A stretch of 64,000 nt of DNA from Spirosoma profusum (lineage in GTDB: Bacteria > Bacteroidota > Bacteroidia > Cytophagales > Spirosomataceae). Below are positions 7,686-16,870 of the stretch, piece after piece; the stretch's first letter is position 1, and every line of letters begins with the position of its first letter. Location of the stretch: NCBI RefSeq assembly GCF_014699005.1, contig NZ_JACWZY010000012.1:62001-126000 (forward strand), in the 5' to 3' direction. The notes beneath the pieces were generated by a model. That model saw only the letters and a list, made by a program, of their open reading frames with translations. It was not told the origin of the DNA and did not search any database. Made by a program: the position numbers and the translations under genes.

Positions 7686-10559
7686 TTATTCCCGCACAAT
7701 CTTGCGCGTCAGCATTTCCTGACCGACCTGTATCGTAAGTAGATACGTCCCCACGATGTCGGGCATTTGTATGGATTCGGTCAGCGAAGAAACCGGGCCG
7801 AAAGGTTTCTGAAAAACAGATCGCCCCTGTAAATCGCGCAAGTGTAGCGTTACGTCCTTTTTCTGTGTCAGCGTAAGTTCGACTCGTACTACGTCGTGAG
7901 CCGGGTTAGGATAAATCCATAACTGACCACCCGCAAATTTCTCGGCTTCGGTAGGTATCACTACGTTGATAAGGGCTTGCCCAGTTGCCGTTCCTTTACC
8001 ACAACCGTTCTCGACACTCGCTACCGAATACGTAGTGGTTTGGGCGGGCCGAACACGGAGTTCGGTTGGTGTGACGCTGCTTAAAAAGTTAGTTCCGTCG
8101 GAGAGACTACCCTGCCAGGGAGCATCGCCTGTGAACGCCAGCGAAAGCGAAGCGGGTTGCCCCTGCAAAACCGACATTGATCCCGTCAACGTAGCAGTTG
8201 GCAACGGTTTAATGGTGAACGGATCGCTCGGAACCAGTTGCGGATTGGCGATACCACGTGGACGAACCCGCACGCGATACGCCGAGCCAGCCGGTACGTT
8301 AGCGGGAATGGTAGCTTTCAGGCTGGCTAACGTACCAGAACCGACCAGATTATCGCCGGAGAAATTACCGGTTGCATCCGAAAGTATTATGTCATACTGC
8401 CAGTTTTCGGGCTGATACGCATTTTCAGAAACCGCCGTTACGTCGAAACTTCCGCCGATGCAGACCGACGTAACGGTTTTAGCTGTCACTTTCGGCGGCA
8501 AAAAATTGATGGCTACCTGCCCTGATCCCGTTCCTTTGCCGCAAGCATTTTCAACGCTTGCAATGGAGTAAGAAGTGGTTGCCGTAACCTGAATGGGGAT
8601 GACGGCGGGGGTAATCGTTGTTGAAAAAGCCGATAATGACGAGCCATTCGATAACGTACCAGTCCAGGGTCCGTCGCCGGTGAGGGAGATGGTTAACGAC
8701 GCAGGTTGCCCCTGTAATACCGTCGCAGGACCGGTCAGGGTGGCGGTGGGTGGTGCTTTAATGGCAAAACCATCACTTGCCACGAGTTCGGCGTAAGGAA
8801 CTCCGCGCGGACGAACGCGCACCCGGTAACCAGAACCAACCGGAAGACCCGCCGGAATCGTCGCTTTTAACGTAGCAAGTGTGCCCGAACCTACGATTCG
8901 CTCCGTCGCAAAATTACCGGACGCATCCGAAAGTAATACGTCGTATTGCCAGCCAGCCGCTTTGGTCGTATTCTCCGGTGTGGCCGTTACGGTGAACGTA
9001 CCACCTGGACAAACGGAGGTCGTACCGGTTGCTTTAGCGGTTAAGCGAGGAGGGGCTTGTACCGTTACATTAAACTGGTCGGTTAAGCACTGCTGGCCGT
9101 CTGTAACCGAAATCGGGAAAGCACCCGCCTTGTCGGCAACGTAGCGAAACGAACGCCCTGTTTGCCCGCCGGGCCATCGGTAATCGCCTATCCACGAAGC
9201 CGAAAATTGCAACGTATCACCAAACTCAGTAGCCAAAGCGGTCGTTTTTGCTACGTTCTTCATGATGGTAAAACGGTCTCGAACGGAGCCATCGCTGGTC
9301 AGAAACTGCGCATCCAGCCGATTCTCCACTACGTCCAGCAACATGGAGCCGCCGATGATATTGTTATAATACAGCATAGCCGGATGCGGGTAATCAACAG
9401 CCTGCCCGCCAAGCTGCCCACCCGACCCATTCACTACGTATACGGTTCCCTGTCCCTTCGTCAGAATTGGGCACGAGTTCGGCGATCCATCGTAGCGACC
9501 CGTCGTATTCTCGACAACGTAAGCATTTTTGTCGTAGGTATTGGCCAGTCCGCGATGTCCTTTCATTCGATACGTTCGCTCATACCCATGACTATGCCCG
9601 TTCAGGACTAAATCAACGCCGTAACGCTCCAGAATGGGCGTCAGGTTTTCCCGAATGAGCCGCATGGCCTCTTCGGTGTCGGAGTTACGCCCCCCTTTAC
9701 TATAAGGTGGATGGTGGAAAATGACGACCGTCCAGGGCAGTTTATTAGCGGCCAGATCGCGCTTGAGCCATTGTACCTGCGTTGTCGTGGTATCATAAAG
9801 CCGAAACTGCCCCTCCTGCCTACCTTGAGAATCGAGTGAAATCAGATGAACCGGGCCATAATCAGCAGAAAAATACGATTTTGAACCTGATGGAACCCCA
9901 CCTGCTTCGCCCTGTTGCGGAAATGAAAACAGGTTGTAATACGGTATATTAAAGTTTACTTCACTATCGGCATAGTCATGATTACCGGGTGTTGTGAAGA
10001 TGGGTAAATTTCGGAGAGTTTGCGGATAGGCCGAAAAAACATACTTATTGTATTCGTCTTCCTGACCACAGCAATAGGCGTGATCGCCGAGCCAGACCCA
10101 AACATCGGCGCGCTTGTTAACAGTCGCATTCAGGTAGGACTGATAAACGTTTTTCTGATTATCATTACCTGCCCCAAAGTCGCCTAGCGCCCAGAGTCGA
10201 ATCGATTGCTTATCACCTGGAACTGGTGCTGTTTTAACGTAGTAATCATCGCCTGCTCCGAGCTGTTTATCATCGTACCCAACAGCGTAAGCGTAGCGTG
10301 TGGAGGGTTGCAATCCCTTTATAGTCAGGCTGTGTTCAACTCCCGACTGCGATTCGCTTATGTTACTATTTAGCTGATTCGTTTGCGGTCCGTACCAGAT
10401 TCGACCAACAGTAGGCTGATCGGTTTGCCACCGCACGACAACCGAAGTTGGCGTAAGCACCTGCAAATAAGGACCTCGCGTGATTTTCGCATTCTGTGCA
10501 TAAACAGCCTGGCAAAAAATTAAGAGGTACAGGATAATGACAAAGCGACTGAATTTCAT
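7686..10559 (-). CDS. secreted purple-acid-phosphatase-like metallophosphoesterase with Ig-like modules and T9SS sorting tail
   Basis: 957 residues. Order: signal peptide (MKFSRFVIILYLLIFCQAVYAQ); N-terminal purple-acid-phosphatase beta domain (about 24-110, RGPYLQVLTPTSVVVRWQT); a binuclear-metal phosphoesterase core with GDFGAGN, WLGDHAY, TPGNHD, HHPPYS and NGHSHGYER (about 125-330); then two long tandem beta modules of about 180 residues each that are close copies of one another (shared WQYDxxLSDAxGNF, VRVRPRG and VLQGQPASL); and a C-terminal type IX secretion signal (WIYPNPAHDVVRVELTL to LTRKIVRE). The enzyme is thus expected outside the cell or on its surface, hydrolysing phosphomonoesters for phosphate scavenging. 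The duplicated modules probably serve as spacers or binding domains. A -7 promoter element lies just upstream. Confidence 0.9.
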   Translation of the reverse strand: MKFSRFVIILYLLIFCQAVYAQNAKITRGPYLQVLTPTSVVVRWQTDQPTVGRIWYGPQTNQLNSNISESQSGVEHSLTIKGLQPSTRYAYAVGYDDKQLGAGDDYYVKTAPVPGDKQSIRLWALGDFGAGNDNQKNVYQSYLNATVNKRADVWVWLGDHAYCCGQEDEYNKYVFSAYPQTLRNLPIFTTPGNHDYADSEVNFNIPYYNLFSFPQQGEAGGVPSGSKSYFSADYGPVHLISLDSQGRQEGQFRLYDTTTTQVQWLKRDLAANKLPWTVVIFHHPPYSKGGRNSDTEEAMRLIRENLTPILERYGVDLVLNGHSHGYERTYRMKGHRGLANTYDKNAYVVENTTGRYDGSPNSCPILTKGQGTVYVVNGSGGQLGGQAVDYPHPAMLYYNNIIGGSMLLDVVENRLDAQFLTSDGSVRDRFTIMKNVAKTTALATEFGDTLQFSASWIGDYRWPGGQTGRSFRYVADKAGAFPISVTDGQQCLTDQFNVTVQAPPRLTAKATGTTSVCPGGTFTVTATPENTTKAAGWQYDVLLSDASGNFATERIVGSGTLATLKATIPAGLPVGSGYRVRVRPRGVPYAELVASDGFAIKAPPTATLTGPATVLQGQPASLTISLTGDGPWTGTLSNGSSLSAFSTTITPAVIPIQVTATTSYSIASVENACGKGTGSGQVAINFLPPKVTAKTVTSVCIGGSFDVTAVSENAYQPENWQYDIILSDATGNFSGDNLVGSGTLASLKATIPANVPAGSAYRVRVRPRGIANPQLVPSDPFTIKPLPTATLTGSMSVLQGQPASLSLAFTGDAPWQGSLSDGTNFLSSVTPTELRVRPAQTTTYSVASVENGCGKGTATGQALINVVIPTEAEKFAGGQLWIYPNPAHDVVRVELTLTQKKDVTLHLRDLQGRSVFQKPFGPVSSLTESIQMPDIVGTYLLTIQVGQEMLTRKIVRE

Positions 10560-10581
10560 ACGGTTATCAAAGAGATTACCG

Positions 10582-10589
10582 CAAAAATA
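10582..10589 (-). promoter_or_regulatory. Bacteroidota -7 promoter element for the phosphatase gene
   Basis: Read on the minus strand the bases are TATTTTTG, matching TAnnTTTG, 22 bp before the ATG at 10559. This gives a leader of only about 16 nt. Confidence 0.5.
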
Positions 10590-10637
10590 CAGTCGCTAGT
10601 CAGAACATCCTACATTTACCCTTTCTGATGCCGCCGT

Positions 10638-11042
10638 TTATCGGCTGATTGTCAGTAAGGAACGGTGCATTCGTAGAAGATACCGAACAGGCCAGTCGTT
10701 TTTGTTGTACGATTCGAGCTGACTGGTTTTCAGCAGCAGCATTCGCTCGATCCGTCGTCGTTCGTCGGCAGGAAGCGTTTTCATACGCGAGGGCATATCG
10801 TCCAGTACCTGACTTAATTGAATGCTGGCCGTTGACGGCAACGCAAAAAGAGACGCCAGTCGTTCGACATCCGACAGTTTCCAAAGATCGGGTTTAGCCC
10901 GACGATTCCGGATGGCATTGCCACTAAGTCCGATCGAAATTCCTAACTGTTCATCATTGAGTGGGCACTCCCGTAACCGCCACATAACGGCCTGATAATT
11001 ATTGACGAATGAGTGCAGCGTTGTGCGTAAATAATCGATCAA
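10638..11042 (-). CDS. putative HTH (XRE/Cro-like) regulatory protein
   Basis: Up to 134 residues from a TTG at 11042; the first ATG in frame is at 10985 (115 residues), and I cannot decide between them. The stretch LNDEQLGISIGLSGNAIRNRR resembles a Cro/CI-type helix-turn-helix (helix, tight turn, recognition helix with N-A-I-R-N-R-R), followed by KLSDVERLASLFALP, which matches the fourth and fifth helices of such domains. The remainder is basic and helical. It lies upstream of the phosphatase gene in the same direction, so it may regulate it or simply be a neighbour. Function inferred from fold only. Confidence 0.55.
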   Translation of the reverse strand: MIDYLRTTLHSFVNNYQAVMWRLRECPLNDEQLGISIGLSGNAIRNRRAKPDLWKLSDVERLASLFALPSTASIQLSQVLDDMPSRMKTLPADERRRIERMLLLKTSQLESYNKNDWPVRYLLRMHRSLLTISR

Positions 11043-11269
11043 AGTCGTACAAGATTAAAAGTGAACGTAGTATTTGTCCATACCAAATGGTGTAAACCCT
11101 TGCGCGATTTCGTGCTACGCAGCTATGCCCGCAGGGTAATCAGGGATAATGACTACTGGAATAATTAGCCTTATACAACATTCATGCCGTTGCACGATTT
11201 ACTCGAATTGTTTATATAAATTATTGATTTTAAATGAGTTACTAAAACAGACCTATTAACCTTTTGGTT

Positions 11270-11375
11270 AGACGTTTCTTTGTCATGCTGAGGCACAAAG
11301 CATCTTAAAGTACCCAAACCTGAGAGTAAGGAAACGTGAAGATACTTCGTGCCTCAGCATGACAAAAAAACGTCT
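11270..11375. repeat. palindromic intergenic repeat, family A copy 1
   Basis: The arms (11270-11306 and 11339-11375) are imperfect inverses that include the family core GTCATGCTGAGGCACGAAGC, here with a CACAAAGC variant in the left arm. The repeat lies between the end of ileS and the HTH gene. Five further copies are in this window. Confidence 0.85.
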
Positions 11376-11383
11376 GACAAAGA

Positions 11384-11419
11384 AAAAGGGCACCTCCCAA
11401 ATTTGAGAGATACCCTTTT
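11384..11419 (-). terminator. intrinsic terminator of ileS
   Basis: On the minus strand, a stem starting AAAAGGGTATCTC pairs with GAGGTGCCCTTTT (G-U pairs included) and runs into a T-rich tract. It begins about 40 bp after the ileS stop codon. Confidence 0.7.
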
Positions 11420-11459
11420 GAGTACTACGTTCTTTATGATACGTAGCGAACGTAAATCG

Positions 11460-14400
11460 TTACGCCTTATCTACTTTGATACGTAGTCGGAATTCGTCCA
11501 TATCAATTTCCGTTGCCGAACCGTTCAAATCTGGCACCAGTTCGAGCGAAACGGCCTGAACTTCCTGACTGATGTAATCCCGGTTGGTTTCGATAGCGGT
11601 CGCCAGTACCGCATCGTTACGTTCGAGCTGAATTTTTATCTTGTCGGTCACGGCAAAATCGCGGTCTTTACGCAGATTCTGTACGCGGTTCACAAAATCG
11701 CGGGCGATACCTTCGCTACGTAGTTCGTCCGTTACGTTCACGTCGAGGGCAACCGTCAGACCGCCTTCGCTGGCCACCAGCCAGCCGGGAATATCTTCGG
11801 TCTGAATTTCGACATCAGCCAGACGTAGTTCGTACTCGCCAATTTTCAGGTAATCAGTCCCTTCCAGTTCACGAAGTTGTTCTTCATTCATGGACGTAAT
11901 GGCTGCTGCTACGTCTTTCATCTGCTTTCCGAATTTCGGACCCAACGCCTTGAAGTTCGGTTTCACTCGTTTCTTCAGAATTCCGCTGGCATCGTCGACA
12001 AACTCGACCGCTTTTACGTTCACTTCCGACATAATAATCGGTGCTACGTGCAAAAGTTGTCGACGCGTATCAGCATTCAAAACCGGAATCAACACACGGC
12101 TAAGTGGCTGACGTACTTTCAGTTTGTGGCCTTTCCGCAAGGAGTGTACCAGCGACGAAACACCCTGAGCGCCATCCATCGACTCTTCCAGCTCGATATT
12201 AATCAGCGACTGGTCAGCCTTCGGAAAATCTGTCAGGTGAACCGACGTAGCGCCTTCCGTAAGATTCCGATACAACCAGTCCGCGTAGAACGGCGCGATG
12301 GGCGACATCAGTTGAGCCACCGTAGTCAGACACTCGTGCAGAGTCTCGTAAGCAGCCCGTTTGTCGGTCGTCATTTCGCCGTCGGACGTGACCGAAAGGT
12401 CGGCCCCGCCCAGCCAGAAACGCCGACGCGATAACCGAACGTACCAGTTCGAGAGTTGATCGTTCACAAAATCCTGAACAGCCCGGCCTGCTTTAGTCGG
12501 GTTGTAGCTGTCGAACTGGCGTTCCACTTCCTGAATGAGCGATTGCAGTTTCGAGATAATCCAGCGATCAAGCTCGGGCCGCTCGGCTACAGGAACGGTA
12601 CGTCCGGCAAACGAGAAATTATCCAGATTGGCGTAAAGCGCGAAGAAATTATACGTATTCGACAACGTACCGAATAACTTCCGCTGCACTTCACCAATGC
12701 CGTCAATATTGAATTTCAGGTTATCCCAGGGCTCGGCGTTGGTGATCATGTACCAGCGCGTCGCATCGGGACCATACTGCGCCAACGTAGCAAACGGGTC
12801 AACAGCGTTACCCAACCGTTTCGACATTTTGTTGCCGTTTTTATCAAGCACCAACCCCGTAGATACTACGTTCTTAAACGCCACTGAATCAAACAGCATT
12901 CCCGCAATAGCGTGAAGCGTAAAGAACCAGCCGCGCGTCTGGTCGACACCTTCCGAGATAAAATCAGCCGGAAACGCTTTTTCGAAAATATCCTTATTCT
13001 CAAATGGATAATGCCATTGCGCATAGGGCATCGCACCCGAATCGAACCAGACGTCGATCAGGTCAGACTCACGCTGCATGACGTTGCCACTGTCCGAAAC
13101 GAAATACACCTCATCGACGTAAGGCCGGTGCAGGTCATAATCTCCCAGAGAAAGCTGATGCAGGAAAGCTCCGTTTTTGCTACGTTGCTCATCGGTCAGG
13201 GCATCGCTCCACTGCGCTTTTTGTACGCGTTCTTTCAATTCTTCCACCGAACCAATACACACTTCTTCGCCCGTTTCGCTACGCCAGATCGGCAACGGCG
13301 TTCCCCAGAAACGACTGCGACTCAGGTTCCAGTCAACCAGGTTTTCGAGCCAGTTGCCGAAGCGACCCGTTCCGGTGCTTTCGGGTTGCCAGTTGATGGT
13401 TTTGTTCAATTCGACCAACCGATCTTTTGCCGCGGTTGTGCGGATAAACCAGCTATCGAGCGGATAGTATAAAATCGGTTTATCGGTCCGCCAGCAGTGC
13501 GGGTACGGGTGTTCATATTTCTCAACGCGAAAGGCTTTGTTTTCTTCCTTTAGTTTGATCGCAATCAGTACGTCGGTTGGTTTGAAATCAGGGGCGTCGC
13601 GTTCTTCATCGGAATAATATTCCTCCTTAACGTAGCGTCCGGCAAAATCCGTGATTTCATCCACAAACAGACCGTGTTTATCCACAATCGGTACGTCCTT
13701 ACCGGTTTCATCCTTCACCATAATGGGAGGAATTCCGGCAGCCTGCGCCACGCGAAAGTCGTCAGCCCCGAACGTTGGCGACGTATGTACGACACCGGTA
13801 CCATCTTCTGTCGTTACGAAATCACCCAAAATCACCCGGAAAGCGGGAACTTCAGGCGTTACGTAGGGCAGCAATTGTTCATACTCGATTCCTTCGAGAT
13901 GCGCGCCTTTGAACTCCGAAACAACATACCACGGAATAACTTTGTCGTTTGGCAGATACGCGTCGAAGGCCGGACTCTTTGGGTCGGTCTGATGGCCTTT
14001 TTCGTTAAACCAACGGCTCACCAACGCCTTCGCCAGTACTACGTGGATTGCCTCAAACGTGTACGGATTGAATGTCTTGACCAGTACATAGTCGATGTCT
14101 TTCCCAACTGTCAGGGCCGAGTTAGCGGGTAACGTCCAGGGCGTCGTTGTCCAGGCCAGAATATAGATATCGGCATCGGCCGAATCGAAGAACAGAAATC
14201 CTGATTTACCCGTTGGCTTCACCTTAAACTGGGCTACTACGGTCGTATCGCGCACATCTTTATACGTACCGGGCATATTTAATTCATGCGAACTCAGGCC
14301 CGTTCCCGCCTTGGGTGAATACGGCTGAATGGTGTACCCTTTATAGAGTAAACCTTTATCGTACAGCTGTTTGAGCAACCACCAGACGGATTCAATGTAT

Positions 14401-14891
14401 TCATTTTTATACGTAACGTAGGGATTGTCGAGATCGACCCAGTAGCCCATTTTCTGGGTCACTTCGTTCCATTGGTCGGTAAACCGCATTACCGTTTCGC
14501 GGCATTTGCGGTTATATTCCTCTACGCTGATGCCTCCCTCCGATTCAGGTTTGCCGATATCGTCTTTCGTGATACCAAGCTCCTTTTCGACCTGCAACTC
14601 AATGGGCAGCCCATGCGTATCCCAACCGCCTTTCCGTTCGACCTGAAAGCCTTGCAACGTTTTGTACCGGCAGAAAATATCTTTAATTGTCCGGGCCATG
14701 ACGTGGTGAATACCCGGCGTTCCGTTGGCCGACGGCGGACCTTCGTAGAACGTAAACCGGAGCTCCGGACCGTTTGGCTTCCCATCGCGAATGGCGACGG
14801 ATTGCTCAAATATCTGATTCTGATTCCAGTAGGTCAAAACCTCGGCCGCGATCTTCGCGTAATCGAGGGACTCATATTGCTGATACTTCAC
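11460..14891 (-). CDS. ileS: isoleucyl-tRNA synthetase
   Basis: About 1143 residues; class I synthetase that charges tRNA-Ile and edits misactivated valine. Motifs: the HIGH region as GPPSANGTPGIHHVMA (the usual form in this phylum's long IleS), RKGGWDTHGLPIE, the CP1 editing domain (around TTTPWTLPANSAL and GTGVVHTSPTFGADDF), the WFF box in the context SEGVDQTRGWFFTLHA, and KMSKS as KMSKRLGN. The long C-terminal extension fits the eukaryote-like IleS type. No ATG is present near the start: I choose the GTG at 14891 (VKYQQYESLDYAKIA); a TTG at 14906 in the same frame is the alternative. Own -7 element upstream and terminator downstream. Confidence 0.97.
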   Translation of the reverse strand: MKYQQYESLDYAKIAAEVLTYWNQNQIFEQSVAIRDGKPNGPELRFTFYEGPPSANGTPGIHHVMARTIKDIFCRYKTLQGFQVERKGGWDTHGLPIELQVEKELGITKDDIGKPESEGGISVEEYNRKCRETVMRFTDQWNEVTQKMGYWVDLDNPYVTYKNEYIESVWWLLKQLYDKGLLYKGYTIQPYSPKAGTGLSSHELNMPGTYKDVRDTTVVAQFKVKPTGKSGFLFFDSADADIYILAWTTTPWTLPANSALTVGKDIDYVLVKTFNPYTFEAIHVVLAKALVSRWFNEKGHQTDPKSPAFDAYLPNDKVIPWYVVSEFKGAHLEGIEYEQLLPYVTPEVPAFRVILGDFVTTEDGTGVVHTSPTFGADDFRVAQAAGIPPIMVKDETGKDVPIVDKHGLFVDEITDFAGRYVKEEYYSDEERDAPDFKPTDVLIAIKLKEENKAFRVEKYEHPYPHCWRTDKPILYYPLDSWFIRTTAAKDRLVELNKTINWQPESTGTGRFGNWLENLVDWNLSRSRFWGTPLPIWRSETGEEVCIGSVEELKERVQKAQWSDALTDEQRSKNGAFLHQLSLGDYDLHRPYVDEVYFVSDSGNVMQRESDLIDVWFDSGAMPYAQWHYPFENKDIFEKAFPADFISEGVDQTRGWFFTLHAIAGMLFDSVAFKNVVSTGLVLDKNGNKMSKRLGNAVDPFATLAQYGPDATRWYMITNAEPWDNLKFNIDGIGEVQRKLFGTLSNTYNFFALYANLDNFSFAGRTVPVAERPELDRWIISKLQSLIQEVERQFDSYNPTKAGRAVQDFVNDQLSNWYVRLSRRRFWLGGADLSVTSDGEMTTDKRAAYETLHECLTTVAQLMSPIAPFYADWLYRNLTEGATSVHLTDFPKADQSLINIELEESMDGAQGVSSLVHSLRKGHKLKVRQPLSRVLIPVLNADTRRQLLHVAPIIMSEVNVKAVEFVDDASGILKKRVKPNFKALGPKFGKQMKDVAAAITSMNEEQLRELEGTDYLKIGEYELRLADVEIQTEDIPGWLVASEGGLTVALDVNVTDELRSEGIARDFVNRVQNLRKDRDFAVTDKIKIQLERNDAVLATAIETNRDYISQEVQAVSLELVPDLNGSATEIDMDEFRLRIKVDKA

Positions 14892-14964
14892 GGCTGAGAG
14901 AATCAAAACGGCCTAAATCGCTCTGTTTGCGTCAGCAGCGACTTGGCCGGTAAAAAAATAAGTG

Positions 14965-14972
14965 CAAAGATA
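14965..14972 (-). promoter_or_regulatory. Bacteroidota -7 promoter element for ileS
   Basis: On the minus strand this reads TATCTTTG, an exact TAnnTTTG match, 74 bp before the proposed GTG start. A TTG lies about 14 bp further upstream, closer than the usual -33 spacing. Confidence 0.55.
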
Positions 14973-15021
14973 CGGAAATTTGCCGCAACGGGCAGACTAC
15001 GTATGGGTTCAGATTTCTCGT

Positions 15022-15029
15022 TACCTTTG
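15022..15029 (+). promoter_or_regulatory. Bacteroidota -7 promoter element for the antitoxin-like gene
   Basis: TACCTTTG, an exact match, on the plus strand 65 bp before the ATG at 15094. It sits back to back with the ileS promoter in the divergent intergenic region. Confidence 0.5.
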
Positions 15030-15093
15030 TTTAGTAAGTAAACAAAACGCATCGGTCAGAACGTTCATAGATTAGGTCGCTGCATTTATCAAG

Positions 15094-15399
15094 ATGGAAA
15101 ACAACCTGCAAACCCCGCTTACCGAACCTCAGTTAGAGTTGCTGAAGATGTTCTCGCACAAGGTTGATGATGCGGATTGGATAGCCATTAAACGCATGAT
15201 TGTGAAGTATTTCGCACAAAAAGCGATCAACGGCGCTGATCAGGTTTGGGAGGAGTAAGGCTGGGATGGTAAGAAAATTGAAGAAATCCTAAATACCCAT
15301 CTGCCTACCACTACTGTTTTGTTGAAAAGAAGCTTTCAAAATTCAGGAAACAACTTGAAAATGAACGCTTTTGTCATGCTGACGAAGGAAGCATCTTAA
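15094..15399 (+). pseudogene. antitoxin-like small protein interrupted by an in-frame TAA
   Basis: The ATG at 15094 opens a 54-codon frame (MENNLQTPLTEPQLELLKMF to ADQVWEE) that stops at TAA 15256-15258. The same frame then continues GWDGKKIEEILNTHLPT and stays open to a TAA at 15397. N-termini of the form MENxLxTPLTEPQLELLK with an ending VWxEKGWxxxxxxxxLNTHxxT are what I know from small antitoxin-type proteins of Bacteroidota that sit upstream of PIN-domain toxins; here the Lys expected between EE and GW is a stop codon. No toxin gene follows, and the frame runs straight into the palindrome at 15364-15466. Best read as a decayed antitoxin remnant, but a functional truncated 54-residue protein cannot be excluded. 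The family assignment is from memory of pattern. Confidence 0.55.
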
Positions 15400-15466
15400 C
15401 GTTCCCTAATTTGCTCGTTAGGATATGTTAAGATGCTTCCTTCGTCAGCATGACAAAAAAGGCGTT
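15364..15466. repeat. palindromic intergenic repeat, family A copy 2
   Basis: The arms 15364-15400 and 15427-15466 are near-perfect inverses with the variant core GTCATGCTGACGAAGGAAGC instead of GAGGCACGAAGC. The left arm lies inside the extended reading frame of the broken antitoxin-like gene. Confidence 0.9.
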
Positions 15467-15659
15467 AAAGATTGAACCGTTTCAAAAACTGAGTTATGTG
15501 CCTTTGTGACGTTAGACTCTCACGTCTGCGGTTTGGTGGTTTACCACATAACGTATCAGCAAAACCGTTCATCTAATTCGCCTTGCCTGCTTAGTCTGGA
15601 AATCAGTATTTTGGAGGTTATTGAACAACCGTTTACTAAACTCCATTTTCAAACTAATC

Positions 15660-16772
15660 ATGCGAAAAATTACCTATCTGTTCAGTGCAGCCGCGCTATG
15701 TTTAAGTTCGCTGTCTGCCGTTGCCCAGCTTATATTTCCAGCCGATGGCGGCAACAAAAAAGCGTCTGTCTCCGAACGTATCGGCATCACCGACGTAACG
15801 ATTCACTACGACCGACCCGCCGTGAAAGGTCGCGAAGGAAAAGTCTGGGGTGAACTGGTGCATTATGGTTACAAAGATTTAGGATTTGGTTCCAGTAAAG
15901 AATCTCCCTGGCGGGCGGGGGCCAACGAAAACACTACTATTACGTTCAGCACCGACGTGAACGTAGAAGGCAAACCACTGGCAGCGGGTACGTATGGTCT
16001 GATGATGGGCGTTCAGGAAAATGACGTAACGGTGATTTTTTCGAAGAATGCTACGTCCTGGGGCAGCTACTTTTACGATCCCAAAGAGGATGCGCTACGT
16101 GTTTCGGTGAAACCGCTGAAAAATCAGCCGTCGGTGGAACGACTCAAGTATGAGTTCATGAACGAAACCGACAGTTCGGCGGTCATTGCCTTGCTATGGG
16201 AAAAATGGACAATTCCATTTACGGTTTCGGTTAACCTCGTGCAAACGCAGCTGGCTTCGCTACGTAACGAACTACGGAGCGAAAAAGGGTTCCGCTGGGA
16301 TGCCTATCAGCAAGCGGCTAATTACGTAGCGGACCATAAAACTAACCTTGAAGAAGGACTGCGCTGGGCGGATTATTCCATCAACGGACAGTTTGTTGGC
16401 GAAAAGAATTTCAGTACGTTACAAACCAAAGCCCGGCTCCTTGCTATGCTAAACCGAACAGCCGAAGCCGACGCGCTTATGAAAGAAGCCCTGCCGATGG
16501 CCAACATGCAGCAGGGCTATCAATACGGCCGACAGTTGATTAACCAGAAAAAAGGTAAAGAAGCACTCACGTTTTTTCAGGATTATGCAAAAAAATACCC
16601 TAACGTATTCACGGCGAACATGGGCCTGATGCGGGCTTACTCGGCGGTAGGCGATTACAAATCGGCCACCGACTGGGGCAAAAAAGCACTCGCTGTGGCT
16701 CCTGATAACAACAACAAAGCCAACGTTGAGCGCTTACTAGGTCAGTTGCAGCAAGGGAAAGATGTGAATTAA
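15660..16772 (+). CDS. secreted DUF2911 domain protein with C-terminal TPR-like helices
   Basis: 370 residues from the ATG at 15660 (a TTG 39 bp upstream is in frame but would break up the signal peptide). Signal peptide MRKITYLFSAAALCLSSLSAVAQ. Residues of about 35-185 match the DUF2911 pattern of this phylum: VSERIGITDVTIHYDRPAVKGR, VWGELVHYG, WRAGANENTTITF, LAAGTYGLMM and ATSWGSYFY. The C-terminal half has helix pairs resembling TPRs (AANYVADHKTNLEEGLRWAD, KEALTFFQDYAKKYPN, KSATDWGKKALAVAPDN). The domain has no established biochemical role; the protein is probably periplasmic. Monocistronic, 98 bp before the HPF-like gene. Confidence 0.85.
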   Translation: MRKITYLFSAAALCLSSLSAVAQLIFPADGGNKKASVSERIGITDVTIHYDRPAVKGREGKVWGELVHYGYKDLGFGSSKESPWRAGANENTTITFSTDVNVEGKPLAAGTYGLMMGVQENDVTVIFSKNATSWGSYFYDPKEDALRVSVKPLKNQPSVERLKYEFMNETDSSAVIALLWEKWTIPFTVSVNLVQTQLASLRNELRSEKGFRWDAYQQAANYVADHKTNLEEGLRWADYSINGQFVGEKNFSTLQTKARLLAMLNRTAEADALMKEALPMANMQQGYQYGRQLINQKKGKEALTFFQDYAKKYPNVFTANMGLMRAYSAVGDYKSATDWGKKALAVAPDNNNKANVERLLGQLQQGKDVN

Positions 16773-16870
16773 TTGGCGACGTTGGTACAAACAAAATGAC
16801 GCTATCAGGCTTTATAGAGAAAAGCTGCCACTATGAACGGGCAGTTAACTCAACGTAAAACCACAGTGCC

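Noticed and set aside
13674-14132. Long plus-strand ORFs opposite ileS
   Set aside because: They are shadows of a highly conserved synthetase and show no protein family character; the same holds for long ORFs opposite nrdA and the M1 peptidase.
14700-14760. Divergent HIGH motif (GIHH) in IleS as a sign of an unusual enzyme
   Set aside because: This form is, as far as I know, normal for the long IleS type of this phylum.
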